A stretch of DNA of 50,537 nt, from the NCBI GenBank assembly GCA_030148505.1, contig JASBTI010000040.1, positions 1 through 50,537 on the forward strand, in the 5' to 3' direction. Origin of the DNA: Rhodanobacter sp. Lineage in GTDB: Bacteria; Pseudomonadota; Gammaproteobacteria; Xanthomonadales; Rhodanobacteraceae. The position numbers were made by a program, and so were the translations under genes. Below the pieces are notes generated by a model. It saw only the letters and a program-made list of their open reading frames with translations, was not told where the DNA came from and searched no databases. This document shows positions 20,126 to 29,696 of the stretch, piece after piece (the stretch's first letter is position 1; every line of letters begins with the position of its first letter).

Positions 20126-20863
20126 TCAGACGGGCTGATCGGGTTTGTCGCCGAGATTGATCTGTTGCGGGTTCGAGGTCAGGTCACGGTTCGGACGACG
20201 CTTGGTCAGCGGCTCACCATGCACCTGATACCAGACGTTTTCGGCGATGTTGGTGGCGTGGTCGCCGATGCGCTCAATGTTCTTCGCCATGAACAGCAAG
20301 TGCGTGCACGGCGTGATATTGCGCGGGTCTTCCATCATGTAGGTCAGCAGTTGCCGAAAATAACCGGTATAGGCCTCGTCGAGCTCAGCGTCATCCTTCC
20401 ATACCTCGTACGCGCGTTCGGCATCCTGGTCGTGATAGGCCTTGAGTACGTCACGGACTTCAGTGGCTGCCAGTTCGGCCAGGTGACCGAGCCCCTTGGT
20501 CGGACTGATCGGAGCCACCATCGACAGCGGAATCGAACGCTTGGCCACGTTGGCAGCGTAGTCACCAATCCGCTCGATGTCGGCAGCAATCCGCAAGGCA
20601 GCAAAGACGTTGCGCAGATCGCCGGCCATCGGCGCGCGCAGCGCCAACAGGCGCACCACGTCGTGGCTGATCTCCTGCTCGAGCTGGTCGATCGCTTCGT
20701 CATTGCCTACGACGCGCTGGGCGGCCCGCTCGTCGCGGCGTTCGATGACATCGATGGCCGCCTCCAGCTGGGTGACGGATAGTTCGCCCATACGTACGAT
20801 TTCACCGGTAAGCCGGATCAGCTCGCTGTCGTAGCTCTTGATGATGTGGTCGCTGCTGTTCAT
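20126..20863 (-). CDS. phoU: Phosphate signalling regulator PhoU
   Basis: A 245-residue, two three-helix-bundle protein that links the PstSCAB transporter to the PhoR kinase and keeps the Pho regulon off when phosphate is plentiful. The two metal-contact motifs of the family are visible: AADIERIGDYAANVAK in the first half and AKNIERIGDHATNIAE in the second. The start MNSSDHIIKSYD fits the family; an in-frame extension 18 codons upstream does not. It is the last gene of the pst cluster, 89 bases after pstB. Confidence 0.95.
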   Translation of the reverse strand: MNSSDHIIKSYDSELIRLTGEIVRMGELSVTQLEAAIDVIERRDERAAQRVVGNDEAIDQLEQEISHDVVRLLALRAPMAGDLRNVFAALRIAADIERIGDYAANVAKRSIPLSMVAPISPTKGLGHLAELAATEVRDVLKAYHDQDAERAYEVWKDDAELDEAYTGYFRQLLTYMMEDPRNITPCTHLLFMAKNIERIGDHATNIAENVWYQVHGEPLTKRRPNRDLTSNPQQINLGDKPDQPV

Positions 20864-20952
20864 GGATCTGCCTTGTGATGTTCTCCCGGGTTTCCGGCGG
20901 GAGCAACCGCTCTGCAAGCCTCCCGATCCCTTTTCAAGAAGGAATCGGCCGA

Positions 20953-21756
20953 TTAGCCGAAGCGACCGGTGATGTAGTCTTCGGTCTGCTTCCTGTCGGG
21001 TTTTGTGAAGATCTTTTCAGTGTTGCCAAACTCGATAAGCTCACCGATATACATGAAGCCGGTGTAATCGGATACGCGCGCAGCCTGCTGCATGTTATGC
21101 GTAACGATGACGATGGTGTACTCGCTCTTGAGCTCTTCCACCAGTTGCTCGATACGGCTGGTGGCAATCGGATCAAGTGCAGATGTCGGTTCGTCGAGCA
21201 GAAGCACTTCCGGCCTCAGAGCGATGGCACGCGCGATACACAAGCGTTGCTGCTGCCCCCCGGACAGACTCAGCGCGTTCTGCTTGAGTTTGTCCTTGAC
21301 TTCGTCCCACAACGCGGCACTGCGCAGGGCCTGTTCCACGCGGGTGCTCATGTCCGGCTTTGAGAGCTTTTCGTGATGGCGGATGCCGTAGGCAACGTTT
21401 TCGAAAATCGTCATCGGAAACGGCACCGGCTTCTGGAACACCATGCCGACCTTGCCGCGAAGCCGGTTCATCGAATAGCCCGGATCGAGGATATTCTCGC
21501 CGTCAAGCTCCACCTGGCCCTTGGCCTCGAGTTTCGGATAGATTGCGTAGATCCGGTTGAAGATGCGCAGCAAGGTCGACTTGCCGCAGCCGGAGGGACC
21601 GATGATCGCAGTGACCTGCTTCTCGGGAACATCCATGCTGATGCCTTTCAGCGCATGAAATCCGTTGTAGTAGAAGTGCAGGTCGCGCACCTTGATTTTG
21701 GTGCGCTCTTCGACGTTGGCCATCGGCGTCGCCACGGCGGCAGCGAGGTCATTCAT
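20953..21756 (-). CDS. pstB: Phosphate ABC transporter ATPase PstB
   Basis: A 267-residue ABC ATPase that powers high-affinity phosphate import through PstA-PstC. Walker A is GPSGCGKST (about 53-61), the signature is LSGGQQQRL, and Walker B LLLDEP is followed by TSALDP and the switch histidine in [16 protein letters not shown]. Phosphate-type ATPases share the [20 protein letters not shown]-loop context. Its start overlaps the pstA stop by eight bases. Confidence 0.97.
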   Translation of the reverse strand: MNDLAAAVATPMANVEERTKIKVRDLHFYYNGFHALKGISMDVPEKQVTAIIGPSGCGKSTLLRIFNRIYAIYPKLEAKGQVELDGENILDPGYSMNRLRGKVGMVFQKPVPFPMTIFENVAYGIRHHEKLSKPDMSTRVEQALRSAALWDEVKDKLKQNALSLSGGQQQRLCIARAIALRPEVLLLDEPTSALDPIATSRIEQLVEELKSEYTIVIVTHNMQQAARVSDYTGFMYIGELIEFGNTEKIFTKPDRKQTEDYITGRFG

Positions 21757-22624
21757 AACTTACCTTCTTGCGCGAAAATATCAGACGTGTAAGCAAACTG
21801 AGTGCCAGTACGAACATGGTGATCAGCAAGGCACCAGCCCAGGCAATAGCGTGCATGGCGGGGTTGGGATCGTTGGTGTACTGGTAGATGGCTACCGGAA
21901 GGCTGGCCATCTTGTCCAGCGGGTGCAGCGTCATGAAGTTGTTGCCAAACGCGGTAAACAGCAGTGGGGCCGTTTCGCCGGCAAGCCGCGCCAGAGCCAG
22001 CAATATGCCAGTCAGAATGCCGGAGCCGGCGGCGCGAATCAGTACCTGCATGGTCAGTTTCCATTGCGGTACACCCAGTGACAACGCCGCTTCACGCAAG
22101 GTGCCGGGTACCAGCTGCAGCATTTCATCGGTCGTGCGCACGATGACCGGCAAGCCGATCAAGGCCAATGCCACGCTGCCGGCGAGACCCGAAAACGAAA
22201 TCGCGCCATGGGTCATGTTCGACATCGGCAGCACGATGATCACATACACGAACAGACCCAGCACAATCGACGGCGCCGACAACAGGATATCGTTGAGAAA
22301 GCGTATGGTTGCACCCAACTTCGAGCTGTTGGCATATTCGGCCAGATAGGTGCCCGCCAACACGCCGATCGGCGCGCAGATCAGCAGCGCGGTAAAGTCC
22401 ATGATCAAACTGCCGACGATGGCGTTGGAAAGTCCGCCCTGGGCGCCATAGGCAGTGATCTTGGTGAACAGCGTAGGGGTAATGGCGCTGATGCCGTTGC
22501 TTACTGTTACCCATAGGATCCAAACCAGAAAGGTCAGGCCGAGCAGTGTGGCAAAGCCGCCGAGCAGCATGGCAACCATGTTGGTAATGCGGCGCCGGAC
22601 GTAGATAGCCGTGTTGGAGGACAT
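21749..22624 (-). CDS. pstA: Phosphate ABC transporter permease PstA
   Basis: A 291-residue inner-membrane permease with about six hydrophobic segments. The ABC-contact loop is visible near the middle ([18 protein letters not shown]), and [13 protein letters not shown] is typical of PstA. With PstC it forms the membrane channel for phosphate. Its ATG overlaps the last base of the pstC stop (TGATG), and its end overlaps pstB. Confidence 0.95.
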   Translation of the reverse strand: MSSNTAIYVRRRITNMVAMLLGGFATLLGLTFLVWILWVTVSNGISAITPTLFTKITAYGAQGGLSNAIVGSLIMDFTALLICAPIGVLAGTYLAEYANSSKLGATIRFLNDILLSAPSIVLGLFVYVIIVLPMSNMTHGAISFSGLAGSVALALIGLPVIVRTTDEMLQLVPGTLREAALSLGVPQWKLTMQVLIRAAGSGILTGILLALARLAGETAPLLFTAFGNNFMTLHPLDKMASLPVAIYQYTNDPNPAMHAIAWAGALLITMFVLALSLLTRLIFSRKKVSYE

Positions 22625-23595
22625 CAGCGACCCTCCCGCTTCGCCAGCTGACGAAGCATCAGACGGGCAATCAACAACACGATGAAGGTCACCACAAAAA
22701 GCAGGAAGCCGAGCGCAATCAGCGCCGAACGGTGGGTGCCGACCGCCTCGTTGAATTCGTTGGCGATACTCGAGGAGATCGTGGTACCGGGCATCAACAG
22801 CGACGAGGTGATGTTGTAGGAATTTCCCAGCACGAAAGTAACGGCCATGGTTTCACCCAGCGCACGGCCCAGGCCAAGAAAGATGCCGCCGATGACTGCC
22901 GAGCGGGTATAGGGCAGCACGATGTCCCAGAGGACCTCCCAGGTGGTGGAGCCCAGGGCGTAGGCCGATTCCTTCAGTCGCGTCGGTACGGTCTGGAATA
23001 CCTCGCGCATCACCGACGATATGAAGGGCAGGATCATCACCGCGAGCACGATGCCTGCGGTAAGCAACCCGAGTCCCAATGGCGGTCCCTGAAATAGTTT
23101 GCCGACCAGGGGAATCTTGCCCAGCGTCGCACTGAGTGCCGGTTCTATACGGGACATGAAGGGTACGAAAACGAAAAGGCCCCACATGCCATAGATGATC
23201 GATGGGATGCCTGCCAACAATTCAATCGCGGCGCCGACCGGGCCGCGTAGCCAGGCAGGGGCGATCTCGGTCAAAAACAGGGCGATACCGAAACTTACCG
23301 GCACGGCCAGTACCAGTGCTATCAGTGAGGTCACCAAGGTGCCGAAGATCGGTGCCAGGGCACCGTAGTCGTCTTCGACAGGGTTCCAGGCGGTGCTCGA
23401 CAAGAAATGCAGGCCATGCCCGAACAGAACTTCGCGACCGCCCCACAATGTTGACAGGGCCGCTCCTACCAGTGCAGCAAGTACCAGCAGGGCACAGAAT
23501 TTCAGCGTGCGACGAAAAATACGATCGTGAAGCGCATCCGCACGCGAGCGAGCGTCGATATTACGGGCGAGCGGTTCGGTGCTGGGGACTTGCAT
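22624..23595 (-). CDS. pstC: Phosphate ABC transporter permease PstC
   Basis: A 323-residue permease, partner of PstA. A cytoplasmic N-terminus of about 35 residues is followed by about six membrane segments. The EAA-type loop is VPTRLKESAYALGSTTWEVL, and LTEIAPAWLRGPVGAAIELL, AGIPSIIYGMWG are PstC hallmarks. No strong Shine-Dalgarno sequence precedes the ATG. The gene lies 110 bases downstream of pstS, with a large hairpin in between that may lower its expression relative to pstS. Confidence 0.95.
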   Translation of the reverse strand: MQVPSTEPLARNIDARSRADALHDRIFRRTLKFCALLVLAALVGAALSTLWGGREVLFGHGLHFLSSTAWNPVEDDYGALAPIFGTLVTSLIALVLAVPVSFGIALFLTEIAPAWLRGPVGAAIELLAGIPSIIYGMWGLFVFVPFMSRIEPALSATLGKIPLVGKLFQGPPLGLGLLTAGIVLAVMILPFISSVMREVFQTVPTRLKESAYALGSTTWEVLWDIVLPYTRSAVIGGIFLGLGRALGETMAVTFVLGNSYNITSSLLMPGTTISSSIANEFNEAVGTHRSALIALGFLLFVVTFIVLLIARLMLRQLAKREGR

Positions 23596-23628
23596 GCTGG
23601 GGCATTTTCCGCTGGTAGATCAATCATG

Positions 23629-23669
23629 AAAGCGCTGCGCGCAACCCCGGGGGCCACGCGCAGCGCTTT
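23629..23669 (-). terminator. Large stem-loop between pstS and pstC
   Basis: AAAGCGCTGCGCG (23629-23641) pairs perfectly with CGCGCAGCGCTTT (23657-23669), a 13-bp stem with a 15-base loop. On the minus strand the T-run is short (TTTCATG). Such an element after a binding-protein gene usually stops part of the transcription and protects the upstream mRNA, giving more PstS than permease. Confidence 0.6.
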
Positions 23670-23705
23670 GCTTACAGCCGGTTGCATCCGTCGCAACCTG
23701 ATGTT

Positions 23706-24740
23706 TTACATCTTGTACTCGGTTTTCCAGTAGTTCTCGATCTGCTGAACCAGGCTCGGCGGCAGCGGAACGTAGTCAAGCGAACGCGCCTGTGCCTGAC
23801 CGTGGGTGTAAGCCCACTTGAAGAAGTCGAATGCCACCTTGGAGTTGGTGACGTTTTTCGGCTTCTTGTACATGATCACCCAGGACGTTGCGGTGATCGG
23901 CCATGCCTTGGCACCCGGCGCATTGGTCATGACCAGGTTGAAGTTCTTGGAATGCTTCCAGTCAGCCGTATCGGCAGCGGCCTGGAAAGTGGCGATGGTC
24001 GGCGCTACCACGTTGCCGGCGGCATTCTTCATCACGGCATAACCGATGTGGTTTTGCAGCGCATAAGCATACTCGACGTAGCCGATCGAATCCTTGATCT
24101 GCTTGATATAGGCAGACACGCCTTCGTTGCCCTTGCCGCCGATACCGACCGGCCACTGCACCGCGGTGCCTTCGCCAACCTTGGTCTTCCACTCCGGGCT
24201 TACTTTCGACAGGTAGTCGCTGAAATTGAACGTGGTACCCGAGCCGTCGGAACGATGAACGACCGTGATGTTGGCCGCAGGCAACTTCAATTCGGGGTTG
24301 AGCGCACGGATCGCCGGGTCATTCCACTTGGTGATCTTGCCCAGATAGATATCCGCCAGCGTCTTGCCGTCCAACACCATCTTGCCTGCAGCAATGCCTT
24401 CAACATTGAACGCCGGCACGATGCCGCCGATGACGTCCGGGAACTGGCCCAGACCGAATTTGTCGAGGGTGGCCTCGTCGAGCGGCATGTCAGACGCGCC
24501 GAAATCGACGGTGCCGGCCTTGATCTGTGCAATACCACCGCCGGAACCGATCGACTGGTAATTGACGTGGTTGCCGGTCTTTTCGGCATACGCTGCCGAC
24601 CACTTGGAAACGACCGGATAGACGAAGCTGGAGCCAGCGCCGGTGATATCGGTAGCCTGTGCGGTCATGCCGAACGTCGAAGCCACAGCGATTGCAGCCA
24701 CGGCGGCGAGTCGAATCGGGGATTTGTAAGAGGTCAACAC
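23706..24740 (-). CDS. pstS: Periplasmic phosphate-binding protein PstS
   Basis: A 344-residue substrate-binding protein for the Pst transporter. The start is a GTG at 24740, fixed by AAGGAG five bases upstream. It yields a signal peptide (SPIRLAAVAAIAVASTFGMT) with cleavage predicted after AQA. The mature protein begins TDITGAGSSFVYPV, and SIGSGGG, FGASDMPL and HRSDGSGTTFNF are the phosphate-contact regions of PstS. An ATG 11 codons upstream is in frame but lacks a ribosome site. A Pho box lies about 75 bases upstream of the start. Confidence 0.96.
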   Translation of the reverse strand: MLTSYKSPIRLAAVAAIAVASTFGMTAQATDITGAGSSFVYPVVSKWSAAYAEKTGNHVNYQSIGSGGGIAQIKAGTVDFGASDMPLDEATLDKFGLGQFPDVIGGIVPAFNVEGIAAGKMVLDGKTLADIYLGKITKWNDPAIRALNPELKLPAANITVVHRSDGSGTTFNFSDYLSKVSPEWKTKVGEGTAVQWPVGIGGKGNEGVSAYIKQIKDSIGYVEYAYALQNHIGYAVMKNAAGNVVAPTIATFQAAADTADWKHSKNFNLVMTNAPGAKAWPITATSWVIMYKKPKNVTNSKVAFDFFKWAYTHGQAQARSLDYVPLPPSLVQQIENYWKTEYKM

Positions 24741-24814
24741 GGTTGCTCCTTGGATGGACGTCGGATGGACCACGTCATTTCAAGCCTTTCGTGTTGCAAT
24801 GAGATGAGACCAAT

Positions 24815-24832
24815 GTTTCAGAAAGATGACAG
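24815..24832 (-). promoter_or_regulatory. Pho box upstream of pstS
   Basis: On the minus strand CTGTCAT, four bases, then CTGAAAC form the 11-base-periodic direct repeat bound by PhoB (consensus CTGTCAT-N4-CTGTCAT). The second half is imperfect. Position and orientation suit activation of pstSCAB-phoU. Confidence 0.8.
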
Positions 24833-24904
24833 TTTTCATGAAAGGCCATGGCTGACGGCGTAACAACCTGGATTATGCACCCCTTGAGGGATCCGTTCCC
24901 GCGC

Positions 24905-25564
24905 TCATTCAGTATAGATGCGCACGTGCTGGTGTTCAAAAAGTTCGAGGCTGCGCCAGCGGTTGACCACGTTGCAAAATAGCTCAGCGGTGCGTTCGGC
25001 GTCGTAAACCGCCGAGTGTGCCTCGCGACTGTCGAAGGGCAAACCGGCGGCGAGCACCGCCTTGCTCAGCACCGTTTGGCCATAGGCGAGCCCTGCCAGG
25101 CTGACCGTGTCGAAGCAACTGAACGGGTGAAACGGGTTGCGTTTGTGACCGCAACGGCGGACCGCCATGTTGAGAAAGCCCAGATCGAACGCGGCGTTGT
25201 GCCCTACGAGGATCGCCCTTTGACAGCCCGCGTCGCGTGTCGCCTCGCGTACGGACTTGAAGATATGGTCCAGCGCCTGACGTTCACCGAGCGCGCCACG
25301 CAGTGGATTGCCTGGGTCTATCCCGGTGACTTCCAGCGAGCGTGGATCCAGATTGGCACCCGGAAAAGGCTCCACATGCGTAGACACGGTGGGCTGCCGA
25401 CTCAGGTAGCCGTCGGCATCCATGCACAGGGGGACGGCGGCAATTTCCAGAAGGGCGTCGTGCTCGGCATCAAAGCCCCCGGTTTCCACATCGACCACTA
25501 CCGGCAGAAAGCCGCGGAATCGCTCAGCCATGCGTGTGGCTGCAGTACTGCTCTGAATTTCCAT
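24905..25564 (-). CDS. rnt: Ribonuclease T
   Basis: A 219-residue DEDDh exonuclease that trims 3' ends of tRNAs and other stable RNAs. Exo I is VDVETGG, preceded by the family-typical [10 protein letters not shown]. Exo II is the [11 protein letters not shown] region and Exo [29 protein letters not shown] and [10 protein letters not shown] are shared with E. coli RNase T. It is transcribed away from the Pho-controlled porin, and its end faces the pstS promoter region. It has no obvious functional link to phosphate. Confidence 0.95.
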   Translation of the reverse strand: MEIQSSTAATRMAERFRGFLPVVVDVETGGFDAEHDALLEIAAVPLCMDADGYLSRQPTVSTHVEPFPGANLDPRSLEVTGIDPGNPLRGALGERQALDHIFKSVREATRDAGCQRAILVGHNAAFDLGFLNMAVRRCGHKRNPFHPFSCFDTVSLAGLAYGQTVLSKAVLAAGLPFDSREAHSAVYDAERTAELFCNVVNRWRSLELFEHQHVRIYTE

Positions 25565-25630
25565 CGGCGAAGCATATCAGTGGTGATGACGCGCGCGTGC
25601 TGAGGGCGTGCGGTCAGAGGTGCCGGCACG

Positions 25631-25648
25631 CTGTCATTTTTCTGTCAT
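25631..25648 (+). promoter_or_regulatory. Near-perfect Pho box upstream of the porin gene
   Basis: CTGTCAT-TTTT-CTGTCAT: two identical 7-base half sites at the canonical 11-base period. An AT-rich -10-like TATTTAT (25653-25659) follows. The site lies 117 bases before the porin ATG. This is the strongest PhoB-site match in the window. Confidence 0.88.
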
Positions 25649-25765
25649 GAAATATTTATCCAACCGTAAAGAAGGCCGGTCAAACTTGTTAACGAATTGC
25701 TAGCCGGCCGTCTGAACTAGGAGGCAGGCGAGAGGTTTCCAGTCAATCCTAATGTGGAGAATTAC

Positions 25766-27046
25766 ATGCGTTCCAGAATGCTTGCGGTGGCCATTGCGGC
25801 CGGTTTGGGCGTTACCAGCTTCACCGTTGCCGCAGCGCCGGCACAGCACAGGCACCGCCAGACACAGGCGGAACAGGCCGCTGCCGCGAATGCCGCCGAA
25901 GTGGCTCAGCTGAAAGCCGCACTGGTTCAGTTGCAGGCCAAGGTCGACTCGCTGGAACAGCGCACCGACGCGCAATCGGACATCAACGTCAGCACCGGCA
26001 AAGCAGTGGAGAAGGCCAGCAACGTCACCGCCGCCAGCGACAAGAAGCTTGCCGCGCTGGAGAAGGCCATCAACAACACCACCCTCGGTGGCAAGATGTA
26101 CTTCGACCTCACCAACATCGATCAGAAGAACAGTGACACCGGCAAGACCGGCAAGTCCGGCACCGGTCTCGACGTGAAGCGCTTCTACTTCAGCGTCACT
26201 CACAAATTCAACGACATCTGGTCGGCCAACCTGACCACCGATTTCAACTATTCCAGCACCGATGGCACCACCAACCTGTTCGTCAAGAAGGCCTATGTTC
26301 AGGGCAAGTTCGATGACGCTGCCGTACTGCGTATCGGTTCCGCCGACATGCCGTGGATTCCGTTCGTCGAGCACTACTACGGTTTCCGGTACGTCGAAAA
26401 TACCTTGACCGATCGCCTGCACTATGCGAATTCGGCCGACTGGGGTCTGCACCTGGGTGGCAATGTCGGCGCCAACAAGATGTTCAATTATGCGGTGTCG
26501 GTGGTTAACGGCAACGGTTACAAGAATCCGAGCCGCAGCAAGGGTATGGACATCGGTGGTCGTGTCGGTTTCGTCCCGTTCGACGGCATGATTGTGGCGT
26601 TGGGTGGCTACAGCGGTCATCGTGGCAAGGAAACCCAGACACTGGGTGCGATGCACACCGCTCAGCGTGGGGACCTGATGGTCGCTTATGCCAGCAAGGC
26701 GTTCCGCCTCGGTGGTGAGTACTTTACGGCGAAGAACTGGAACAACGTCCTGAGCCCGCTGGCCGACAAGGCCGATGGCTATTCGTTCTGGGGCAGTGTG
26801 GCGCTGGCCGACGACGTCAGTCTGTTCGCCCGTTACGACAATGCGAAGCTGAGCAAATATCAGGATCGCAACGCCAAGGACACCTACTACAACCTGGGCC
26901 TGCAATATCAGGTGACCAAGGGCTTCAAGCTTGCTGCGGTCTGGAAGCATGAGAACGGCGACAAGTCGGTTACCGCACCGATTCCGCCCCATGTCCAGAC
27001 GGTGAAGACCAACGAATTTGGTGTATGGGGTCAGGTAAAGTTCTAA
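25766..27046 (+). CDS. Pho-regulated outer-membrane porin (OprP/OprO-like)
   Basis: A 426-residue porin. A signal peptide (about 1-20, MLAVAIAAGLGVTSFTVAAA) is followed by an Ala/Gln-rich coiled coil (about 30-100, including AEVAQLKAALVQLQAKVDSL). A beta-barrel of roughly 320 residues then ends in W-G-Q-V-K-F; the terminal Phe is the usual signal for outer-membrane assembly. The start ATG at 25766 has GGAGA just upstream; a GTG four codons earlier is in frame. The Pho box upstream and the pst genes nearby suggest phosphate or another phosphorus anion as substrate. That is inference: barrel sequence alone does not show selectivity. Confidence 0.8.
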   Translation: MRSRMLAVAIAAGLGVTSFTVAAAPAQHRHRQTQAEQAAAANAAEVAQLKAALVQLQAKVDSLEQRTDAQSDINVSTGKAVEKASNVTAASDKKLAALEKAINNTTLGGKMYFDLTNIDQKNSDTGKTGKSGTGLDVKRFYFSVTHKFNDIWSANLTTDFNYSSTDGTTNLFVKKAYVQGKFDDAAVLRIGSADMPWIPFVEHYYGFRYVENTLTDRLHYANSADWGLHLGGNVGANKMFNYAVSVVNGNGYKNPSRSKGMDIGGRVGFVPFDGMIVALGGYSGHRGKETQTLGAMHTAQRGDLMVAYASKAFRLGGEYFTAKNWNNVLSPLADKADGYSFWGSVALADDVSLFARYDNAKLSKYQDRNAKDTYYNLGLQYQVTKGFKLAAVWKHENGDKSVTAPIPPHVQTVKTNEFGVWGQVKF

Positions 27047-27131
27047 AAACTGTCACATGGCCGTGGCATGCTGCGGCCACAGAGGCGACAGTCTCGACGG
27101 ATATCGCAATGGAGTTCGACCCAAGGATGGA

Positions 27132-27160
27132 AAACGGCGGGCATTGCCCGCCGTTTGCTT
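27132..27160 (+). terminator. Terminator of the porin gene
   Basis: An 11-bp stem (AAACGGCGGGC/GCCCGCCGTTT) with loop ATT at 27132-27156 is followed by GCTTTTG, 85 bases after the porin stop. Confidence 0.8.
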
Positions 27161-27304
27161 TTGTCAAACCCGTTGAAGAGCTGTCCCGCGCTATCGGCGT
27201 GGGTCAAAGGAACAACCGGCCGCCTTCGCTTGCGAAGCCAGTGGACCATTGAGGCGACATATTCTCATCGAGGAAGAGAATACCTCTCAGCCGGTCTTGG
27301 CCGG

Positions 27305-27946
27305 TTATCGCTTGTCGAGCGTTGCTCCGGTCAACAGTCCTCGTGCCAACATACCGCACTGGCGGCGCTGCAACAGCAACAGCCATTGGCGACCGCCGAG
27401 CTGTCGCCAGAGCACCGCCGAGCGCACCGCTGCGAGCAGATTGGCACGCACTTTTTCCACCACGGCGGGTTGTTGCAGCTGCTGCGGGTTGCCACTGACC
27501 ATTACCCGCGGACGCAGCGTCGATAAAGTAGCGGCGTACAGTTCGGCAAGGCGACTGATCACCTGGGATGAGCCTTGTCCGAAGTGCTCGACTTGCCGCT
27601 GTGCCGCGACGATACCCTTTTGCAGGCTATCGAGCAGGGCGGGTTGCCCTGTAAGGCTGCGTTCCAGACGCATGACGGTCACCACCATTCGGGTAATAGC
27701 CATGTCGTTGTCGCGTTCGTCAAGCTGAGTGACCAGGCTGCGTAGCCCCAGGCGCAAATTGGAAACATTGCCGTATACGCCAACCACCGAGGGTGCGTCG
27801 AGGTGAAAAATACTGGCTACGGATGCCTCCATGGCCGATTCGTCACAACGTCCGTTGTTGGCCAGCTGCTGCACCAGCGTACAAGCCTGGAATAGTCCGG
27901 CCAGTGCCAGTACGCGCTCCTCATTGATGGCAAAAAATTCAAACAC
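27305..27946 (-). CDS. hflD: High-frequency lysogenization protein HflD homologue
   Basis: A 213-residue peripheral membrane protein, the same length as E. coli HflD, known there for binding phage lambda CII; its cellular role is unclear. The family N-terminus is visible as [20 protein letters not shown], followed by helices with [20 protein letters not shown]. The start is a GTG at 27946 giving [10 protein letters not shown], which lies inside the mnmA 3' end (8-base overlap). Longer in-frame sequence upstream is mnmA read in another frame. The nudJ-mnmA-hflD order is shared with E. coli, where purB follows; purB is absent here. Confidence 0.92.
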   Translation of the reverse strand: MFEFFAINEERVLALAGLFQACTLVQQLANNGRCDESAMEASVASIFHLDAPSVVGVYGNVSNLRLGLRSLVTQLDERDNDMAITRMVVTVMRLERSLTGQPALLDSLQKGIVAAQRQVEHFGQGSSQVISRLAELYAATLSTLRPRVMVSGNPQQLQQPAVVEKVRANLLAAVRSAVLWRQLGGRQWLLLLQRRQCGMLARGLLTGATLDKR

Positions 27947-29093
27947 GAGTTTGCGATGCTCCGTTGGAGAGTGTGGTTTGCAGGGGAGGGGGAGGGGGCG
28001 ACTGAAGTCCGCCAAAGGGTGCGTCGGTGACCTTGATGACCGCACCACCCAGGCAGACCTCACCGTCGTAAAAGACCACGGATTGCCCCGGCGTGACAGC
28101 ACGTTGCGGTTGATCGAAGCGTACCTCGACGCCATCCCCGGTAACGACTACCGCACAGGCCTGATCAAGTTGGCGGTAGCGGGTTCTGGCAGTGCAGCGA
28201 AAGACATTGGCCGGCGGGCTACCGGCGACCCAGTTCGGTGTTTCGGTTTGCAGGCGAGACGAATAAAGCCAGCGATTTTCACCCCCCTGGGCGATATACA
28301 GCACGTTGTCGGCAACGTTCTTGCCGACCACGTACCAGGGCTCCCCGCTTGCCCCATGGATGCCGCCGATACCGAGGCCATTGCGCTGACCAAGGGTGTA
28401 GTACATCACCCCCTGATGTTCGCCGATCCGCTGGCCGTCGGGCGTGCGCATGTCACCGGGGCGGGCCGGGATGTATCGACCGAGAAATGCACGGAAATTG
28501 CGTTCGCCGATGAAGCAGATGCCGGTTGAATCCTTTTTCGCATGGGTGGGCAAGCTGGCTTCTCGAGCCAGTTCACGCACCCGCCGCTTTTCGATCTTGC
28601 CGATCGGGAACAAGGTCGCGCTGAGTTGCCGCTGTCCGAGGGCATGCAGGAAATAAGTCTGATCCTTGGTCGTGTCCATCGCACGCAGCAGGCGATAGCT
28701 GCCATCCACACAATCGACGCGCGCGTAATGCCCGGTGGCGATCTTGTCGGCGCCCAGTGATCGCGCCTCGTCCAGAAAGGTCTTGAACTTGATTTCACGG
28801 TTGCACAGCACGTCGGGATTGGGGGTTCGGCCGGCGCGGTATTCTGCCAAAAAGTGCGCAAACACCCCATCCCAGTATTCCGCGGCAAAATTGCGGGTAT
28901 GAAACGGCAGGCCGAGCCGTCCACAGACTGCCACAGCATCCTTGCGATCGGCGTCGGCGCTGCAAGGCCCCGAACGGTCGTCTTCTTCCCAGTTCTGCAT
29001 GAACAAGCCTTCAACCTGGTGGCCGGCCTGTTGCAACAGAAGCGCTGCCACCGAAGAGTCGACCCCGCCGGAGATGCCGAGCATGACCTTCAT
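27939..29093 (-). CDS. mnmA: tRNA-specific 2-thiouridylase MnmA
   Basis: A 384-residue enzyme that thiolates U34 in the anticodons of tRNA-Lys, -Glu and -Gln using sulfur relayed through the Tus proteins. The PP-loop [12 protein letters not shown] is at residues 6-17. The two catalytic cysteines are at about C97 ([11 protein letters not shown]) and C193 ([10 protein letters not shown]). DQTYFLHAL is a further signature. The ATG at 29093 overlaps the nudJ stop by four bases and matches the family start; an upstream in-frame ATG would lie deep inside nudJ. Confidence 0.96.
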   Translation of the reverse strand: MKVMLGISGGVDSSVAALLLQQAGHQVEGLFMQNWEEDDRSGPCSADADRKDAVAVCGRLGLPFHTRNFAAEYWDGVFAHFLAEYRAGRTPNPDVLCNREIKFKTFLDEARSLGADKIATGHYARVDCVDGSYRLLRAMDTTKDQTYFLHALGQRQLSATLFPIGKIEKRRVRELAREASLPTHAKKDSTGICFIGERNFRAFLGRYIPARPGDMRTPDGQRIGEHQGVMYYTLGQRNGLGIGGIHGASGEPWYVVGKNVADNVLYIAQGGENRWLYSSRLQTETPNWVAGSPPANVFRCTARTRYRQLDQACAVVVTGDGVEVRFDQPQRAVTPGQSVVFYDGEVCLGGAVIKVTDAPFGGLQSPPPPPLQTTLSNGASQTRV

Positions 29094-29575
29094 TGCGGCA
29101 CCTTCGCCGGTAGGTAGTCCAGTATTTCCAGTGGCAAGCGCTGGCCAGCCAGCCATGCGTCGATACTGAGCAATACCAGCGGACTGCGCAGCCGGTCCTC
29201 CAGCGCGATGATTTCGTCGCGTCGCAACCAGATAGCCCGACTGATGCCGGTATCCAGCGGGCGTTCTGCGTCGTGGCTAACTGCCGTTGCTGCGAAACTG
29301 AAGCGAATAACCGCATCGCCGTGCTCGCTGCTGCGCCATTGATGCACGCCGATCAGGTGGTGTAGACGCACCTTCCAGCCCGTCTCCTCCAGCGTTTCGC
29401 GCAGCGCCGCATCGGGAAGGCTTTCGTTATCCTCCAAGTGGCCGGCCGGCTGGTTCCAGGTGATACGACCGTTCACCTTTTCCTCGACCATCAGGTACCG
29501 GTCGCCGTCGGCGACCACGCAGGCCACGGTGACATGTGGGCGCCAGACATCAGCGGGAGACGGGGCGTCGGGCAT
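29090..29575 (-). CDS. nudJ: NUDIX hydrolase, NudJ type
   Basis: A 161-residue NUDIX phosphatase. The family box G-x5-E-x7-REUxEExGU is complete ([20 protein letters not shown] followed by TGW). [10 protein letters not shown] and NQPAGHLE resemble E. coli NudJ, which removes phosphate from thiamine pyrophosphate precursors and nucleoside di- and triphosphates. Its position directly before mnmA, overlapping it by four bases, is the same as in E. coli. The start is uncertain: ATG at 29575 ([10 protein letters not shown]) is closer to NudJ length (153), while ATG at 29614 gives 174 residues. Neither has a strong ribosome site. Confidence 0.88.
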   Translation of the reverse strand: MPDAPSPADVWRPHVTVACVVADGDRYLMVEEKVNGRITWNQPAGHLEDNESLPDAALRETLEETGWKVRLHHLIGVHQWRSSEHGDAVIRFSFAATAVSHDAERPLDTGISRAIWLRRDEIIALEDRLRSPLVLLSIDAWLAGQRLPLEILDYLPAKVPQ

Positions 29576-29660
29576 AGGGATGGCAAAGCACTGGAAAAGT
29601 GGCCATTGTGCCATTACCTGTACCCGTGGTCGCTGCGCAGTTGCCGCATCCAGTGCGGCG

Positions 29661-29666
29661 TATACT
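29661..29666 (+). promoter_or_regulatory. -10 box (TATACT) before clpS
   Basis: TATACT ends 30 bases before the clpS ATG, in the gap shared with divergent nudJ. No good -35 at standard spacing (CAGTTG at 17). Confidence 0.4.
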
Positions 29667-29696
29667 TCGTTTCAAAGCACAGACACCCAAGAAACC

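Noticed and set aside
25700..26992. 430-codon minus-strand open frame opposite the porin
   Set aside because: Antisense shadow. The porin strand has a signal peptide, terminal Phe, Pho box and terminator; this strand has none.
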